NCBI GenBank assembly: GCA_020638735.1
Contig: JACKHZ010000008.1
Coordinates: 992,001 to 1,056,000 of the forward strand
Length of the DNA: 64,000 bases
Reading direction: 5' to 3'
Origin: Planctomycetota bacterium
GTDB lineage: Bacteria; Planctomycetota; UBA1135; UBA2386
Positions 44,129-52,580 of this stretch are shown in pieces. The translations under genes were made by a program, and so were the position numbers. Every line of letters starts with the position of its first letter. The stretch's first letter is position 1. A model generated the notes under the pieces. It saw only the letters and a program-made list of their open reading frames with translations, was not told the origin of the DNA and did no database searches.

Positions 44129-44556
44129 CGAAACTTTCTCGCGGCATTCCGATCTGCGGACCAGCCCCGGGATGACGTTGGCGTGACGTTGAGCAGCCCA
44201 GGATCCGGAGATCAGGATTTGACCGTGCCAGAATGCTGAGCTAATCTCGTTCCGACAGGCGTAGGTGTGCCATCGCGCAGAGCGACGAAAGCCGAACCTG
44301 GATGAGATTCAGCCGGCCAGGAGGCCCCTGCAAAGGGGGAGGATAGGTCGGCACCGACACAACGCCGGGGGTTGTCCGCGACGGACGTAAAAACTTGACT
44401 CTCCTTCTTCCCCTTTTTCCCGAAGTTTAACCCCCGGCACCTTTTACGCCCGCCAAGGAGAGCGCGGGCAGCGGTTCGGCCCGTCCGTCCCCGAACCAGG
44501 CAACGCCGCGAAGCGGCCACGCGCCCGGTGGCCCAACGAGGCGGGCCCCGAGTTGT
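44129..44556. other. Palindrome-rich intergenic region between convergent genes
   Basis: A 428-base gap with an AT-rich core unlike the rest of the window and several paired segments (see the repeat entry and finding). An additional stem is AATCTC with GAGATT and GCTG with CAGC between about 44235 and 44330, enclosing a CAGG/CCTG pair. No convincing coding frame exists (a 102-residue minus frame at 44212-44520 has no start support). It could encode a structured RNA or be a repeat element; I found no tRNA, RNase P, SRP RNA or tmRNA landmark. Confidence 0.4.
44373..44449. repeat. Compound palindrome, REP/MITE-like
   Basis: GCCGGGGGTT at 44373 pairs with AACCCCCGGC at about 44430. Nested inside are AAACTT and AAGTTT. 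CGTAAAA before and TTTTACG after make a further pair that crosses the outer stem. The inner part is pyrimidine-rich. The pattern GTAAAAGGTGCCGGGG on the minus strand is reminiscent of REP elements linked to RAYT transposases, although no transposase is nearby. Confidence 0.4.
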
Positions 44557-45669
44557 TCAGCGTCGCTCGGATTCCCCGGCCCGTCGAGCTTCCTGGAGGG
44601 GAGCCTCCGAGCCCTGGACGGCGCCTCGCGATTCCTGCAAGGCCCGTTCGATCAGGGTGGGGACGATCGGGTCGTCGGGCTGCATCTCGAGGACCCGTCG
44701 CCAGTCCGTGATGGCCGCAGCGACAGCGCCATCGCCGTAGCTCAACAGGGCGCGCTGCTTCAGCAACGGCACCAGACGCTGGCAGACGCGCAGGTCGCTC
44801 GGGAAGCGTCGCGCCAGTTCGATGAGGTCGTCGACCGCCTGGCGGAGCTCACCGCGCCCGAGGCAGCCTTCGACGCTGACGAGCCCGAGCGCGACCGGGT
44901 CCTCGCCGACGCTGACTCGAGCGGACGGGCGCGGCGCCGGCCGCGCGACCGGCGTCGGTGCCTCGCGCACCTGCGCCGGCCGGGCCTCGCCGATCGGCGC
45001 CGCGCCGACCACGACGACCGGCGGAGGCGCGGTGCCGCGCCCCGCCGCCGGCCCGCGCGCTTCCTCGGGGCCCGCCGCGACCGGTCCGTCGCCTGCCGGT
45101 TCGCGCGAAGTGACCGGCGATGGCACCGTGTCCCGCGGCATCGCGCCGACGGGCGACACAGTCCGCGCGATCGGCGCGACCGGCTCGGCGACGACGGCGG
45201 CCGATGTCTGGGGCGGCACCGCGGATGGCGCCACCTCGACGACCTCGCCGACCTCGCTGCCGAGCGGCGCGGAGGGAGCTGCCTGACGCGCGCCGTCGCC
45301 GAACAGGCGGCGGCGCTGTTCGGTGGCGACGATCCAGCGATCGATACTGGGCTGTCGCGCCCACTGCTTGCGCGCCCGCTGCAGCGACTCGAGCGCTTCG
45401 TCGTCGCGCCATTCGCCGCGCAGCACCAGCGCCTCCAGGATCAGCTCGTGGCAGCGCCGCATCCGCCGCTCGATCTCGACCGCGGCAGCGCGCGCATCCG
45501 GGTAGCGCGGATGCGACACCGGCACCGTGTCGTAGGCCTGCAGCGCCGACAACAGGTCGTCCTTGTGCATGGCGCGCTCGGCGGCGACGAACGGGTCGCG
45601 TGTGCGCGCGACGCAGGACGCCAGCAACCCGCAGACGAACAGCGACCAGAGCCGCCCGCGACGCGTCAC
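44557..45669 (-). CDS. Lipoprotein with TPR-like ends and a proline/valine-rich linker
   Basis: A 370-residue lipoprotein: signal core LWSLFVCGLLA with lipobox LLASC. An N-terminal helical-repeat part (LSALQAYDTVPVSHPRYPDARAAAVEI) and a C-terminal one (VAAAITDWRRVLEMQPDDPIVPTLIERAL) resemble tetratricopeptide repeats. Between them lie about 130 residues rich in Pro, Val and Ala that are probably disordered. Its start overlaps the stop of the degenerate HD-GYP gene by 4 bases, so the two are translated together and may form one system. It is probably an assembly or scaffold lipoprotein; the function is unknown. Confidence 0.65.
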   Translation of the reverse strand: MTRRGRLWSLFVCGLLASCVARTRDPFVAAERAMHKDDLLSALQAYDTVPVSHPRYPDARAAAVEIERRMRRCHELILEALVLRGEWRDDEALESLQRARKQWARQPSIDRWIVATEQRRRLFGDGARQAAPSAPLGSEVGEVVEVAPSAVPPQTSAAVVAEPVAPIARTVSPVGAMPRDTVPSPVTSREPAGDGPVAAGPEEARGPAAGRGTAPPPVVVVGAAPIGEARPAQVREAPTPVARPAPRPSARVSVGEDPVALGLVSVEGCLGRGELRQAVDDLIELARRFPSDLRVCQRLVPLLKQRALLSYGDGAVAAAITDWRRVLEMQPDDPIVPTLIERALQESRGAVQGSEAPLQEARRAGESERR

Positions 45670-47102
45670 GACTTCTCCTCGAACGGGAAGTCGTCGAGCA
45701 TCACCTCGAGCTCGGCATCGGCGTCCTCGACGTCGTCGTGCTCGGCGTCGTGGGCGACGTCACGCCACGGCATCACACCGCCGGGCACGATCATGACCTC
45801 GCGATCGAACGGCTGCGGCGGATCCTTCTCGACGACCTCGGTGAACAGGTCCACGAGCCACGGATCGAACACCTCGCCCTTGGCCGCCTGCAGCTGCCGC
45901 AGCGCTTCCGGCCACTCGAGCGGCTTGTCCGCGGCGCAGGTGGTCAGGTAGTCGAACGACGCGGCGATCGCCAGCACGCGCGAACCGAGCGGGATACGGT
46001 CGCCGCGCAGCGCGTCGGGCGTGCCCCGGCCGTCGTAGCGCTCCAGCTGGTGGCGCAGGATCTTGGCGACACGGCGCAGTCCCGGCACGCACTCGAGCCG
46101 CTCGGCCGCGCGCACCGGATGGTGTTCGAGCGAGCGGGACTCGACCTCGGTCAGCGGTCCCTGCTTCTGCAGGATCGACGCGCGCACCGAGGCCTTGCCG
46201 AGCTCGACCAGGCGGCACGCGACCTGCAGCTCCGCCCGGTCGTCGGCGAGCAGCTGCAGCCGCTCGGCGAGCCGCGCCGCGAGCCGCGCGGTGCGCTCGC
46301 CGTGTCCCGGCGGCACCAGCCGACGCTGCTCGAGGTTGTCGACGACCTGCTGCGCCATCGCCACGTAGCCCTCGGTGACGTTCTGCATGCCTTCCTGCAT
46401 GCCGCGCTCGAGCTCGCGCATGGCGACGCCGAAGTCCTGCAGCTCGCTGTCCGCATCCGCACGGGACTCACCCGGCAGCTCGCCGGCCGCGAGGCGCACC
46501 AGCGCGTCGGAGGCCTCGCGCACGCGCGCCGACCAATGATGCCCGAGCATCGCGGCGGCGGCGACCAGCGTCAGGCAGCTCAGCAAGACCAGCCCGAACC
46601 AGCTGAAGTCGAACACCGCGGCCTGGGCGGCCTCGGCCCGCTGCACGCGTACCTCGCCGATCACCTCGCCGCCGAACCGCACCGGCGCGAGGCTCTCGCG
46701 CTGGCGCGAGCCGTCGGCGAGCGTCTGGATGCGCTGGAACGGCGCCGTCCCGGAGAGCAGCGACATCTGCCGCTCGCCCATCACCAGCGCCGAGTCGATG
46801 ACGACCTTGCCGGCGCGGTCGAGCACCATCGCGCGACCGTCGACCTGATCGCGAACTACGGCGGCGAGCATCGACAGCCGCATGACGTCGCCGCGATCGA
46901 GCAACGGGCCTGCGCGCTCGGCCATCGCCGCGGCCAGCACCCGATCCGCGTCAGCGGCCGACGACGCCTGCTGCTGCGCGTCGCGGTCGGCGCCGAGGAA
47001 GCCGAGCACCAGCGCGACGAAGAACGCGCCGATCGACAAGGCGACGACGAGGCGGCGCGTCAGCGACCAGGCGCGGGTCCGGCGTTCGATTCGAGAGGCC
47101 AT
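45666..47102 (-). CDS. Membrane sensor with degenerate HD-GYP domain
   Basis: A 478-residue protein: helix 20-38, a periplasmic region (about 40-165) with a double-PAS-like stretch (VVRDQVDGRAMVLDRAGKVVIDSAL), a second helix (168-185), HAMP-like 186-240 and an HD-GYP-type domain from 260. The normal metal site HDIGK is replaced by VELGK (299-303) and the GYP signature by GTP (358-362), although ILQKQGPLTEVE and HQLERYDGRG are kept. Cyclic-di-GMP hydrolysis is therefore unlikely; it probably binds the nucleotide or another signal. A TPR-like lipoprotein gene is coupled to it. Confidence 0.72.
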   Translation of the reverse strand: MASRIERRTRAWSLTRRLVVALSIGAFFVALVLGFLGADRDAQQQASSAADADRVLAAAMAERAGPLLDRGDVMRLSMLAAVVRDQVDGRAMVLDRAGKVVIDSALVMGERQMSLLSGTAPFQRIQTLADGSRQRESLAPVRFGGEVIGEVRVQRAEAAQAAVFDFSWFGLVLLSCLTLVAAAAMLGHHWSARVREASDALVRLAAGELPGESRADADSELQDFGVAMRELERGMQEGMQNVTEGYVAMAQQVVDNLEQRRLVPPGHGERTARLAARLAERLQLLADDRAELQVACRLVELGKASVRASILQKQGPLTEVESRSLEHHPVRAAERLECVPGLRRVAKILRHQLERYDGRGTPDALRGDRIPLGSRVLAIAASFDYLTTCAADKPLEWPEALRQLQAAKGEVFDPWLVDLFTEVVEKDPPQPFDREVMIVPGGVMPWRDVAHDAEHDDVEDADAELEVMLDDFPFEEKS

Positions 47103-47244
47103 CGCGCCTTGTTATCGGCTCGACCCGACCCGGACTTGTGGTCCCCGGGGGCACCGCGCCGGTGGCAGCGCGCCTTGGGCGCGCGAAGCAGGCTTCAGTC
47201 CGCGGCCGCGGGTGCGTCGGATCCGCCCGCACCGGACGTCCGGG

Positions 47245-48072
47245 TCACTTCAGGCGCAGCGACTCGAGGCTCTCGACGTGCAGCTGGAAGATGTCGACGC
47301 AGTAGCCCTCCATCACCGTCGCCTCGACCTTGAAGGTGCCGATGATCTTCAGCGGATCGAAGAAGTAGTCGGTCGTCTTGCCCTTCGGCATGACCACGCG
47401 AACGATGCCGTGGATGTCCGGCGGCTGGCCGTAGCAGCACGACCACAGCGACTCGACGAGCAGGAACTCCTTGATGTTCTGCACCTCGTCGATCGGCAGC
47501 ATGAAGCCGGTCATCAGCACCTTCTTGCCGGACAGCTCCTTGATGCGCTTCGGCATGCCCTTGAGGCCGTCCTCGTAGGGCCACGAGGTCAGCTCGTCGA
47601 ACGGCAGGATCTTGTCGAGGCCCTTGATCTTGCCGGCCTTCAGCTCGGCGGCGAGCTTCTTCTCGACCTCGATCATCTGCTCCGCGGAGCGCATCGCGGC
47701 GATGTCCGCCGGGTCCGTGCCGCGCGGCTGCGCCTGGTCCTTCGCCGGCTTGTCGATGCGCGGCTCGTCGCCCTTCGGCTGGTCGGTCGCCGGCTTGTCC
47801 GCGCCCTGCTGGTCGGGCTTCGGCTTGTCCGTCACCGGCTTGTCCGTCACCGGCTTGTCCGACTTCGGCTCGTCGACCTTCGGCTTGTCGGTCGCCGGCT
47901 TCGGCTCCTGCTGCTTCTTCGGTTCCTGGACCTTGACCGGGTCCTGGCCGAACGTCACCTGCCCGGTCGCGCCGCCCCCGGTCGAGACGCCGACTCCCCA
48001 GGTCAGCTCCGAAGACGGGGTCTGGCAGGTCAACAGGCCGGAGAGCAGCAACGCGGAGGTCAGGATCTTCAT
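47245..48072 (-). CDS. DUF3299 exported protein with lysine/proline repeats
   Basis: A 275-residue lipoprotein (signal core ILTSALLLSGLL with a possible lipobox LLTC). A low-complexity stretch of DKP, DEP and DQP units (about 50-120) is followed by an Ala/Lys helix. The C-terminal DUF3299 domain has GFMLPIDEVQNIKEFLLVESLWSCCYG, PPDIHGIVRV and EGYCVDIFQLH. ATG 48072 is chosen because it starts the signal; the frame extends to 48186. DUF3299 proteins are usually encoded with LolD/FtsX-type transporters, as here (48183-51231). Function unknown. Confidence 0.85.
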   Translation of the reverse strand: MKILTSALLLSGLLTCQTPSSELTWGVGVSTGGGATGQVTFGQDPVKVQEPKKQQEPKPATDKPKVDEPKSDKPVTDKPVTDKPKPDQQGADKPATDQPKGDEPRIDKPAKDQAQPRGTDPADIAAMRSAEQMIEVEKKLAAELKAGKIKGLDKILPFDELTSWPYEDGLKGMPKRIKELSGKKVLMTGFMLPIDEVQNIKEFLLVESLWSCCYGQPPDIHGIVRVVMPKGKTTDYFFDPLKIIGTFKVEATVMEGYCVDIFQLHVESLESLRLK

Positions 48073-48182
48073 GGTCTCGGGCGGTGGCCGGGGAAACGGC
48101 GGGCGCCGAGTATACGGGCGGCGCCCTGGATCGCTTCGAGCCCGACGGGATTCCCCCTGCTTCGGCCGGTCCGCCGCGTGAC

Positions 48183-49127
48183 TCAAGGCTCGCGCTGCAG
48201 CCGGTTCAGCAACTCGACGAAGCCCGGCGATGGGAAGAACCGCACCGACTTGCCCGGCTCACCCGGCTCGACGCGCTGCACGTCGAACCGTCCATCCGGC
48301 CGACGCCAGTAGAGCGAAGGCGTGATCGAGCCCGGTCCTGCTGCGCAGCCCTGCACCGCCAGCCCGACCAGCCGCTGGCTCAGCGCGACGATCGACGCGC
48401 CGTCGATCGGGGCGACCAGCACGCTGTGGCGGTTGGGCACCGCGCACAGCGCTCCGTGCGCACCGAGCAGCTCCGGCCACGCCTCCAGCCGCAGTACGTG
48501 GGCGGTCGCGCACAGGCCCTCTCCGCCGAGGAAAGCGACGCGCATGACCGGCTCGCCCGGCAGCTCGAGCCACTCCAGCTCGACCGGTTCGTGCGCCAGC
48601 GTCTGTTCGAGCGCGCGCGCGAAGACCTCCTCGCGCGAACGCCCCCACCGCACGAACAGCTCGTCGCTGACGGTGACCAGCATCGACGGCCGGTCGGCGA
48701 CCAGCGCCGTCAGCACGCCCGGCAGGTCCTGCCGCGCGACCATCTTGTCGGCGCCGAGCATGTTGTCCGGGTAGAGCCGCAGCCGCAGCTGCTCGATCGC
48801 CCAGGCGAAGGTGCCGGAGTGCACCTCCCACTCGGCGGCCTCCTCCTCGCTGCGCTGCATGCGCGCGAAGTGCCCATCGACGATCTCCGGCCAGTCGTCG
48901 GCAGGCGCGTGCGCGCAGATCTGCGCCAGGTTCTCGAGCCCGAACTGCAACTCGCCCGCCTGCGCAACACCGTCGTCGAACGCCGCCGTCGGACTGCGCC
49001 GACGCAGGTGCTCGAGCGCGAGGCGCTCGACGCGATCCTGCTGCTTGCGGGTCAGCCCGCGCGCCCAGTGCTGGCGCGACAGTCCCTCGCGGTCGTTCGG
49101 CTTCTTGCGGCGGAACCAACCGAACAT
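48183..49127 (-). CDS. Hypothetical protein of the ABC transporter operon
   Basis: A 314-residue soluble protein with no signal peptide. The first 60 residues are Arg- and Lys-rich (RRKKPNDREGLSRQHWARGL) and may contact the membrane face or nucleic acid. The rest shows strands such as SMLVTVSDELFVRWGRSREE and NRHSVLVAPIDG in the manner of DUF1444-like domains, which is only a resemblance. The ATG at 49127 is used; the frame extends far upstream inside the permease gene and is rejected there. It follows the permease by 8 bases. I cannot assign a function. Confidence 0.62.
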   Translation of the reverse strand: MFGWFRRKKPNDREGLSRQHWARGLTRKQQDRVERLALEHLRRRSPTAAFDDGVAQAGELQFGLENLAQICAHAPADDWPEIVDGHFARMQRSEEEAAEWEVHSGTFAWAIEQLRLRLYPDNMLGADKMVARQDLPGVLTALVADRPSMLVTVSDELFVRWGRSREEVFARALEQTLAHEPVELEWLELPGEPVMRVAFLGGEGLCATAHVLRLEAWPELLGAHGALCAVPNRHSVLVAPIDGASIVALSQRLVGLAVQGCAAGPGSITPSLYWRRPDGRFDVQRVEPGEPGKSVRFFPSPGFVELLNRLQREP

Positions 49128-49135
49128 GCGTGGCC

Positions 49136-50530
49136 TCAGTAGTTGTGTGCCAGGTTGTCTGCGACCTGGGTCATCGAGCCCTTGACCGCGGGCAGCACGC
49201 CGGCGAGACCGCCGACCGCGGTCACGCCGAGCAGCAGCCACAGCTCCCACGGCCGGAACTGCAGCCAGTCGAGGTAGACGCCGGTCATGTCCTCGACGGC
49301 GTTGCGCATCAGCAGCGCGGCGAGGTGACACGTGACCAGCCCGAGCACGGCGCCGAACAGCGACAGCAGCGCCGCCTCGCCGGTGATGATGGCGAGGATC
49401 TGCAACCGCCGCGCGCCGAGCGAACGCATGATCGCGATCTCGCGGCGGCGCTCGTTCATGGTGTTGTAGATCGCCACCGTGATCGACACGGACGCGACCA
49501 GCAGCACCAGCCAGGCGATCACCGTCAGCACGTCGGCGGCGCTGCCGACGTCGCGCAGGAACTTCGGGATCACCTCGCGCGGCTTGGCGATCTGCGCGTC
49601 CGGACGGCGCATGAACGCGTTGCGCAGGATCTGGTCGCCGACCGGGTCCTTGGGGTCGATGATGATCGCCGTCAGGCCGATCTGGTCGGCGGTGACCGGC
49701 ATCTCCGCGAGCTGCGCCTCGCTCTTGCCGGGCACCTGCGGCGTCACGAACACGCCGCCCTCGTGGCCGCCGATCAGCAGGTGCACGCCGAGCGGCAGGT
49801 AGATCGTCGTGTCGATCGGTGAGTTGGTCGGCGCCAGCACGCCGACGACCTCGCACGCCGCCTCGGGATGATCGTGGGTCCCCCACTCGCCCGGCTTGCC
49901 GTGCACCGGCGTGATGACGCCGCCGAGCGACAGGCCGAGGGTGCGCGCGACCCGCGAGCCGATCACGCACTTGCGCCACTCGGGGCGCAGCAGCGGCCGA
50001 TCGGGCGGCGGACCTTCGCCGGCACGTCGCGCGCTCTCGTAGGTGGCCAGCCCCTCGGCGAGCTGCATCAGGTCGTTCCACGAGAACTCGAAGCCGCGAC
50101 CCTCGGCGAATTGCAGCGTGGTGCCGTGCAGCTCGTACTCGCTCCACATCTCGTCGATCGTCGCGACCACCGGGAACGCGTAGCGGCTGACGCTGTCGCC
50201 GCGGCCCTGCGGGATCCCGTAGCGCACCTGGCCGCGGCCGCCGAACGCGCGCGGGTTGCGCAGGTCGATCGCCACCTTCAACGGGAACAGGGCCGGCGCG
50301 TCGCCGACGTTGAAGATCGTGTTGAGCACGATCTCGAGCTGGCTGGTGTCCTTCGGCCCGACGATCGCATGGCTGGCGCTGTAGCCGCCGTTGAAGCGCT
50401 CGCTGGTCTGCTCGGCCATCACCAGGATGCCGGCGTAGAGCGCCGTCGCCACCAGGATCGAACAGACCGTCAGCACCGTGGCGACGAAGCGGATGCGCAG
50501 GTTGCGCAGGCTGATCGAGACGAGCTTCAC
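49136..50530 (-). CDS. FtsX/MacB-type ABC transporter permease
   Basis: A 464-residue permease of the LolC/FtsX/MacB class. Helix 15-38 is followed by a large extracytoplasmic domain (about 40-320) and three C-terminal helices (VIAWLVLLVASVSITVAIY, AALLSLFGAVLGLV, ELWLLLGVTAVGG). The cytosolic loop MNERRREIAIMRSLGARRLQIL is the conserved coupling sequence of this class. Its start overlaps the ATPase stop by 4 bases. The pair could move lipoproteins, lipids or peptides, or act as a mechanotransducing complex; the partner proteins suggest an envelope function. Confidence 0.9.
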   Translation of the reverse strand: MKLVSISLRNLRIRFVATVLTVCSILVATALYAGILVMAEQTSERFNGGYSASHAIVGPKDTSQLEIVLNTIFNVGDAPALFPLKVAIDLRNPRAFGGRGQVRYGIPQGRGDSVSRYAFPVVATIDEMWSEYELHGTTLQFAEGRGFEFSWNDLMQLAEGLATYESARRAGEGPPPDRPLLRPEWRKCVIGSRVARTLGLSLGGVITPVHGKPGEWGTHDHPEAACEVVGVLAPTNSPIDTTIYLPLGVHLLIGGHEGGVFVTPQVPGKSEAQLAEMPVTADQIGLTAIIIDPKDPVGDQILRNAFMRRPDAQIAKPREVIPKFLRDVGSAADVLTVIAWLVLLVASVSITVAIYNTMNERRREIAIMRSLGARRLQILAIITGEAALLSLFGAVLGLVTCHLAALLMRNAVEDMTGVYLDWLQFRPWELWLLLGVTAVGGLAGVLPAVKGSMTQVADNLAHNY

Positions 50531-51210
50531 TTCGCCACCTCCGCCGGCAGGTCGGCGCGCAGCGACGCGAGGTCGACGATGCGCTGCATGCGCTGCGCGG
50601 ACTCGGGGTCGTGCGTGACCATCACCACCGTCTTGCCGCGGTCGCTCGCCAGCTGCAGCAACATGTCGAGCACCTGGCCGCCGGTGGCCTTGTCCTGGTT
50701 GCCGAGCGGCTCGTCCATCAGCACCAGCTCGGGGTCGTTGACCAGCGCACGACAGATCGCGACGCGCTGCACCTGGCCGACCGACAGCTCGGCCGGGCGA
50801 TGGTGCATGCGGTCGGCGAGGCCGACCTGCTGCAGCAGCGCCTCCGCGCGCAGCCGCGCCTCGCCGCCGGCGCCGCGGCCGAACAGCGCGCCGAGCAGCA
50901 CGTTCTCCAGCGCCGTGAACGGCTGCAGCAGGTTGAAGGTCTGGTAGACCATGCCGATGTGCCGCCCGCGATGGCGGTCGCGCCCCGCCTCACCGAGCTT
51001 CTCGAGGTGCTTGCCGACGATCTCCACCGAGCCGCGGTCCGGCCGCAGGATGCCGGCGAGGATGTGCAGTAACGTGGTCTTGCCGGTGCCCGAACGGCCG
51101 ATCAGCGCGACCTGTTCGCCGGCGGCGACGTCGAGGCGATCGACGGCGCAGGCGAGCACGGAGTGCCCGCCGCGGGAGTAGCTCTTCTGGACGTCGCGCA
51201 GGTGGATCAT
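50527..51210 (-). CDS. LolD/MacB-type ABC transporter ATPase
   Basis: A 227-residue ATPase from ATG 51210 (GTG 51231 is the alternative). Walker A GRSGTGKTT, Q-loop MVYQTFNLLQPF, signature LSVGQVQRVAI, Walker B LVLMDEPLGNQD and the switch VTHD are all present. The signature reads LSVGQ rather than LSGGQ, which is unusual because the first Gly normally contacts the gamma-phosphate. It pairs with the FtsX-type permease, overlapping by 4 bases. Confidence 0.92.
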   Translation of the reverse strand: MIHLRDVQKSYSRGGHSVLACAVDRLDVAAGEQVALIGRSGTGKTTLLHILAGILRPDRGSVEIVGKHLEKLGEAGRDRHRGRHIGMVYQTFNLLQPFTALENVLLGALFGRGAGGEARLRAEALLQQVGLADRMHHRPAELSVGQVQRVAICRALVNDPELVLMDEPLGNQDKATGGQVLDMLLQLASDRGKTVVMVTHDPESAQRMQRIVDLASLRADLPAEVAK

Positions 51211-51267
51211 CGGCTCGGACGCGCGGGGCACGCGGGGGGCGAGGATACGCGCGCGCCGCTGCGGCGG

Positions 51268-52416
51268 TCAGCTTTTCCAGAACTGCGCGACCCAGTCGAG
51301 TTCGCGGCCGATGCGTGCGGCGAGCGGTTCGGCGCCGAACGTGTCGCCGAGCACCGACCACGTGTAGGTCTCGACCTCGAGCAGCGGCACCGGCGCCGCG
51401 CCCGCGGCGAGCTGCTGCAGCACGCGCGCGACCTCGCGCTGCGTCGAACCGAACGCGCCGTCGCGGTCCCAGTCGAGCGGCACGTGGTAGTGACAGCGCA
51501 CGCGGCCGGCAGCGGCGAACTCGTCGCGCCGCGCGGCGACCTCGGGCAGGTCGAGCGCGCGCGCGCCGCCGGCCGCGGCGGTCTGGTGCAGGTAGCGCGG
51601 CTCGGCGAACGCCAGCAGCTCGTCGAGCCCCGACGGGTCGCGCACCTCGAGGCACGACGACACCTGGATCTTCGGCACGGCGATGCCGCGTTCGCGCAGC
51701 CCGTCGAGCGCTGCGAGCGGGTCCTCGCCGACCACCAGCAGATGGCACAGGTCGACGCAGACGCCGAGGTGCCGCCGCAGCTGCTGCTCGGGCACCGTGG
51801 TCCACGCGCCTTCGTCGAACAGCCACTCCTCCAGGAAGTCGGCCGTCGCGCCGACCGTCTCCAGCAGGCAGTCCGGCTCGGGCTCGAGCGCCAGCACGCA
51901 GCGTACGCCGGTGTCCTGCTCGATCGCGGCGAACGCGCTGGCGCAGCGCGCCAGGTTGCGCGCCATCACCCGCAGGTCGGCCGGCTCGTCGCCGGGCGCG
52001 CGGTAGCCGAGCGGCAGCGTCGACAGCGACAGCGTGTCGCCGGGCCGCAGCAGCGACGCGCCGACCTCGGCGCAGGTGCGGGTGTAGAGCAGCCGCTGCT
52101 CGTCGGCCCAGTCCGGGCGGTACACCGCGGTCTTGACCACGTCGCCGTGGAAGTCGTCGTGCGGGAAGACGTTCAGCGTCCACAGCCGCGCACCAGCGGC
52201 GACCAGCTCGGCGGCGAGCCGTTCGCGCCTGCCGGCGTCGCGGCGCAGCTCCGCGGCCAGCGTCGCCGGCCACCATCCGCCCAGACCGAACTCGCGCCCC
52301 GCGGCCCACGCAGCGGCGGCGATCGGCGCGGTGTGCTCGCGCAGCGTCGCGAACTGGCTGTCGAGGCTCGGCGCCGGGTGCACGTTGGTGCAGTAGGTGA
52401 TGCGCGGCGTCGGCAT
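51268..52416 (-). CDS. EboE-like TIM-barrel protein (xylose isomerase-like)
   Basis: A 382-residue protein that opens with ITYCTNVHPAPSLDSQFATL, the start characteristic of EboE-type proteins. It keeps TLNVFPHDDFHGDVVKTAVYRPDW, ALEPEPDCLLETVGATADF and HLGVCVDLCHLLVVGEDP, where the Glu, Asp and His residues would bind metal in the barrel. EboE belongs to the ebo set implicated in metabolite traffic in other bacteria, with an unknown enzymatic step. No other ebo genes are nearby. ATG 52416 is chosen since the motif starts 5 residues later. Confidence 0.78.
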   Translation of the reverse strand: MPTPRITYCTNVHPAPSLDSQFATLREHTAPIAAAAWAAGREFGLGGWWPATLAAELRRDAGRRERLAAELVAAGARLWTLNVFPHDDFHGDVVKTAVYRPDWADEQRLLYTRTCAEVGASLLRPGDTLSLSTLPLGYRAPGDEPADLRVMARNLARCASAFAAIEQDTGVRCVLALEPEPDCLLETVGATADFLEEWLFDEGAWTTVPEQQLRRHLGVCVDLCHLLVVGEDPLAALDGLRERGIAVPKIQVSSCLEVRDPSGLDELLAFAEPRYLHQTAAAGGARALDLPEVAARRDEFAAAGRVRCHYHVPLDWDRDGAFGSTQREVARVLQQLAAGAAPVPLLEVETYTWSVLGDTFGAEPLAARIGRELDWVAQFWKS

Positions 52417-52580
52417 GGCGTGGATCTTGGACCCGGCACCGCGGCATGCAAGGCCGACGCCGATTCCGGACCGCGGCCTTGCGCGCGCATCACCGCACGC
52501 CGAGGCTGCGCCAGGAACGACGCAAGCCGGGGCCGCCAAATGCCGATGGCATCGGGGGGCCCGCGGCCCCACGAGAGCCG

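Noticed and set aside
44212..44520. A 102-residue minus-strand frame in the palindromic gap
   Set aside because: There is no ribosome binding site and no known motif, and the frame crosses the palindromes. It is more likely non-coding.
44129..44556. tmRNA, RNase P or SRP RNA in the palindromic gap
   Set aside because: I looked for T-loop, GAGGAAAGUC-type and SRP tetraloop landmarks on both strands and found none.
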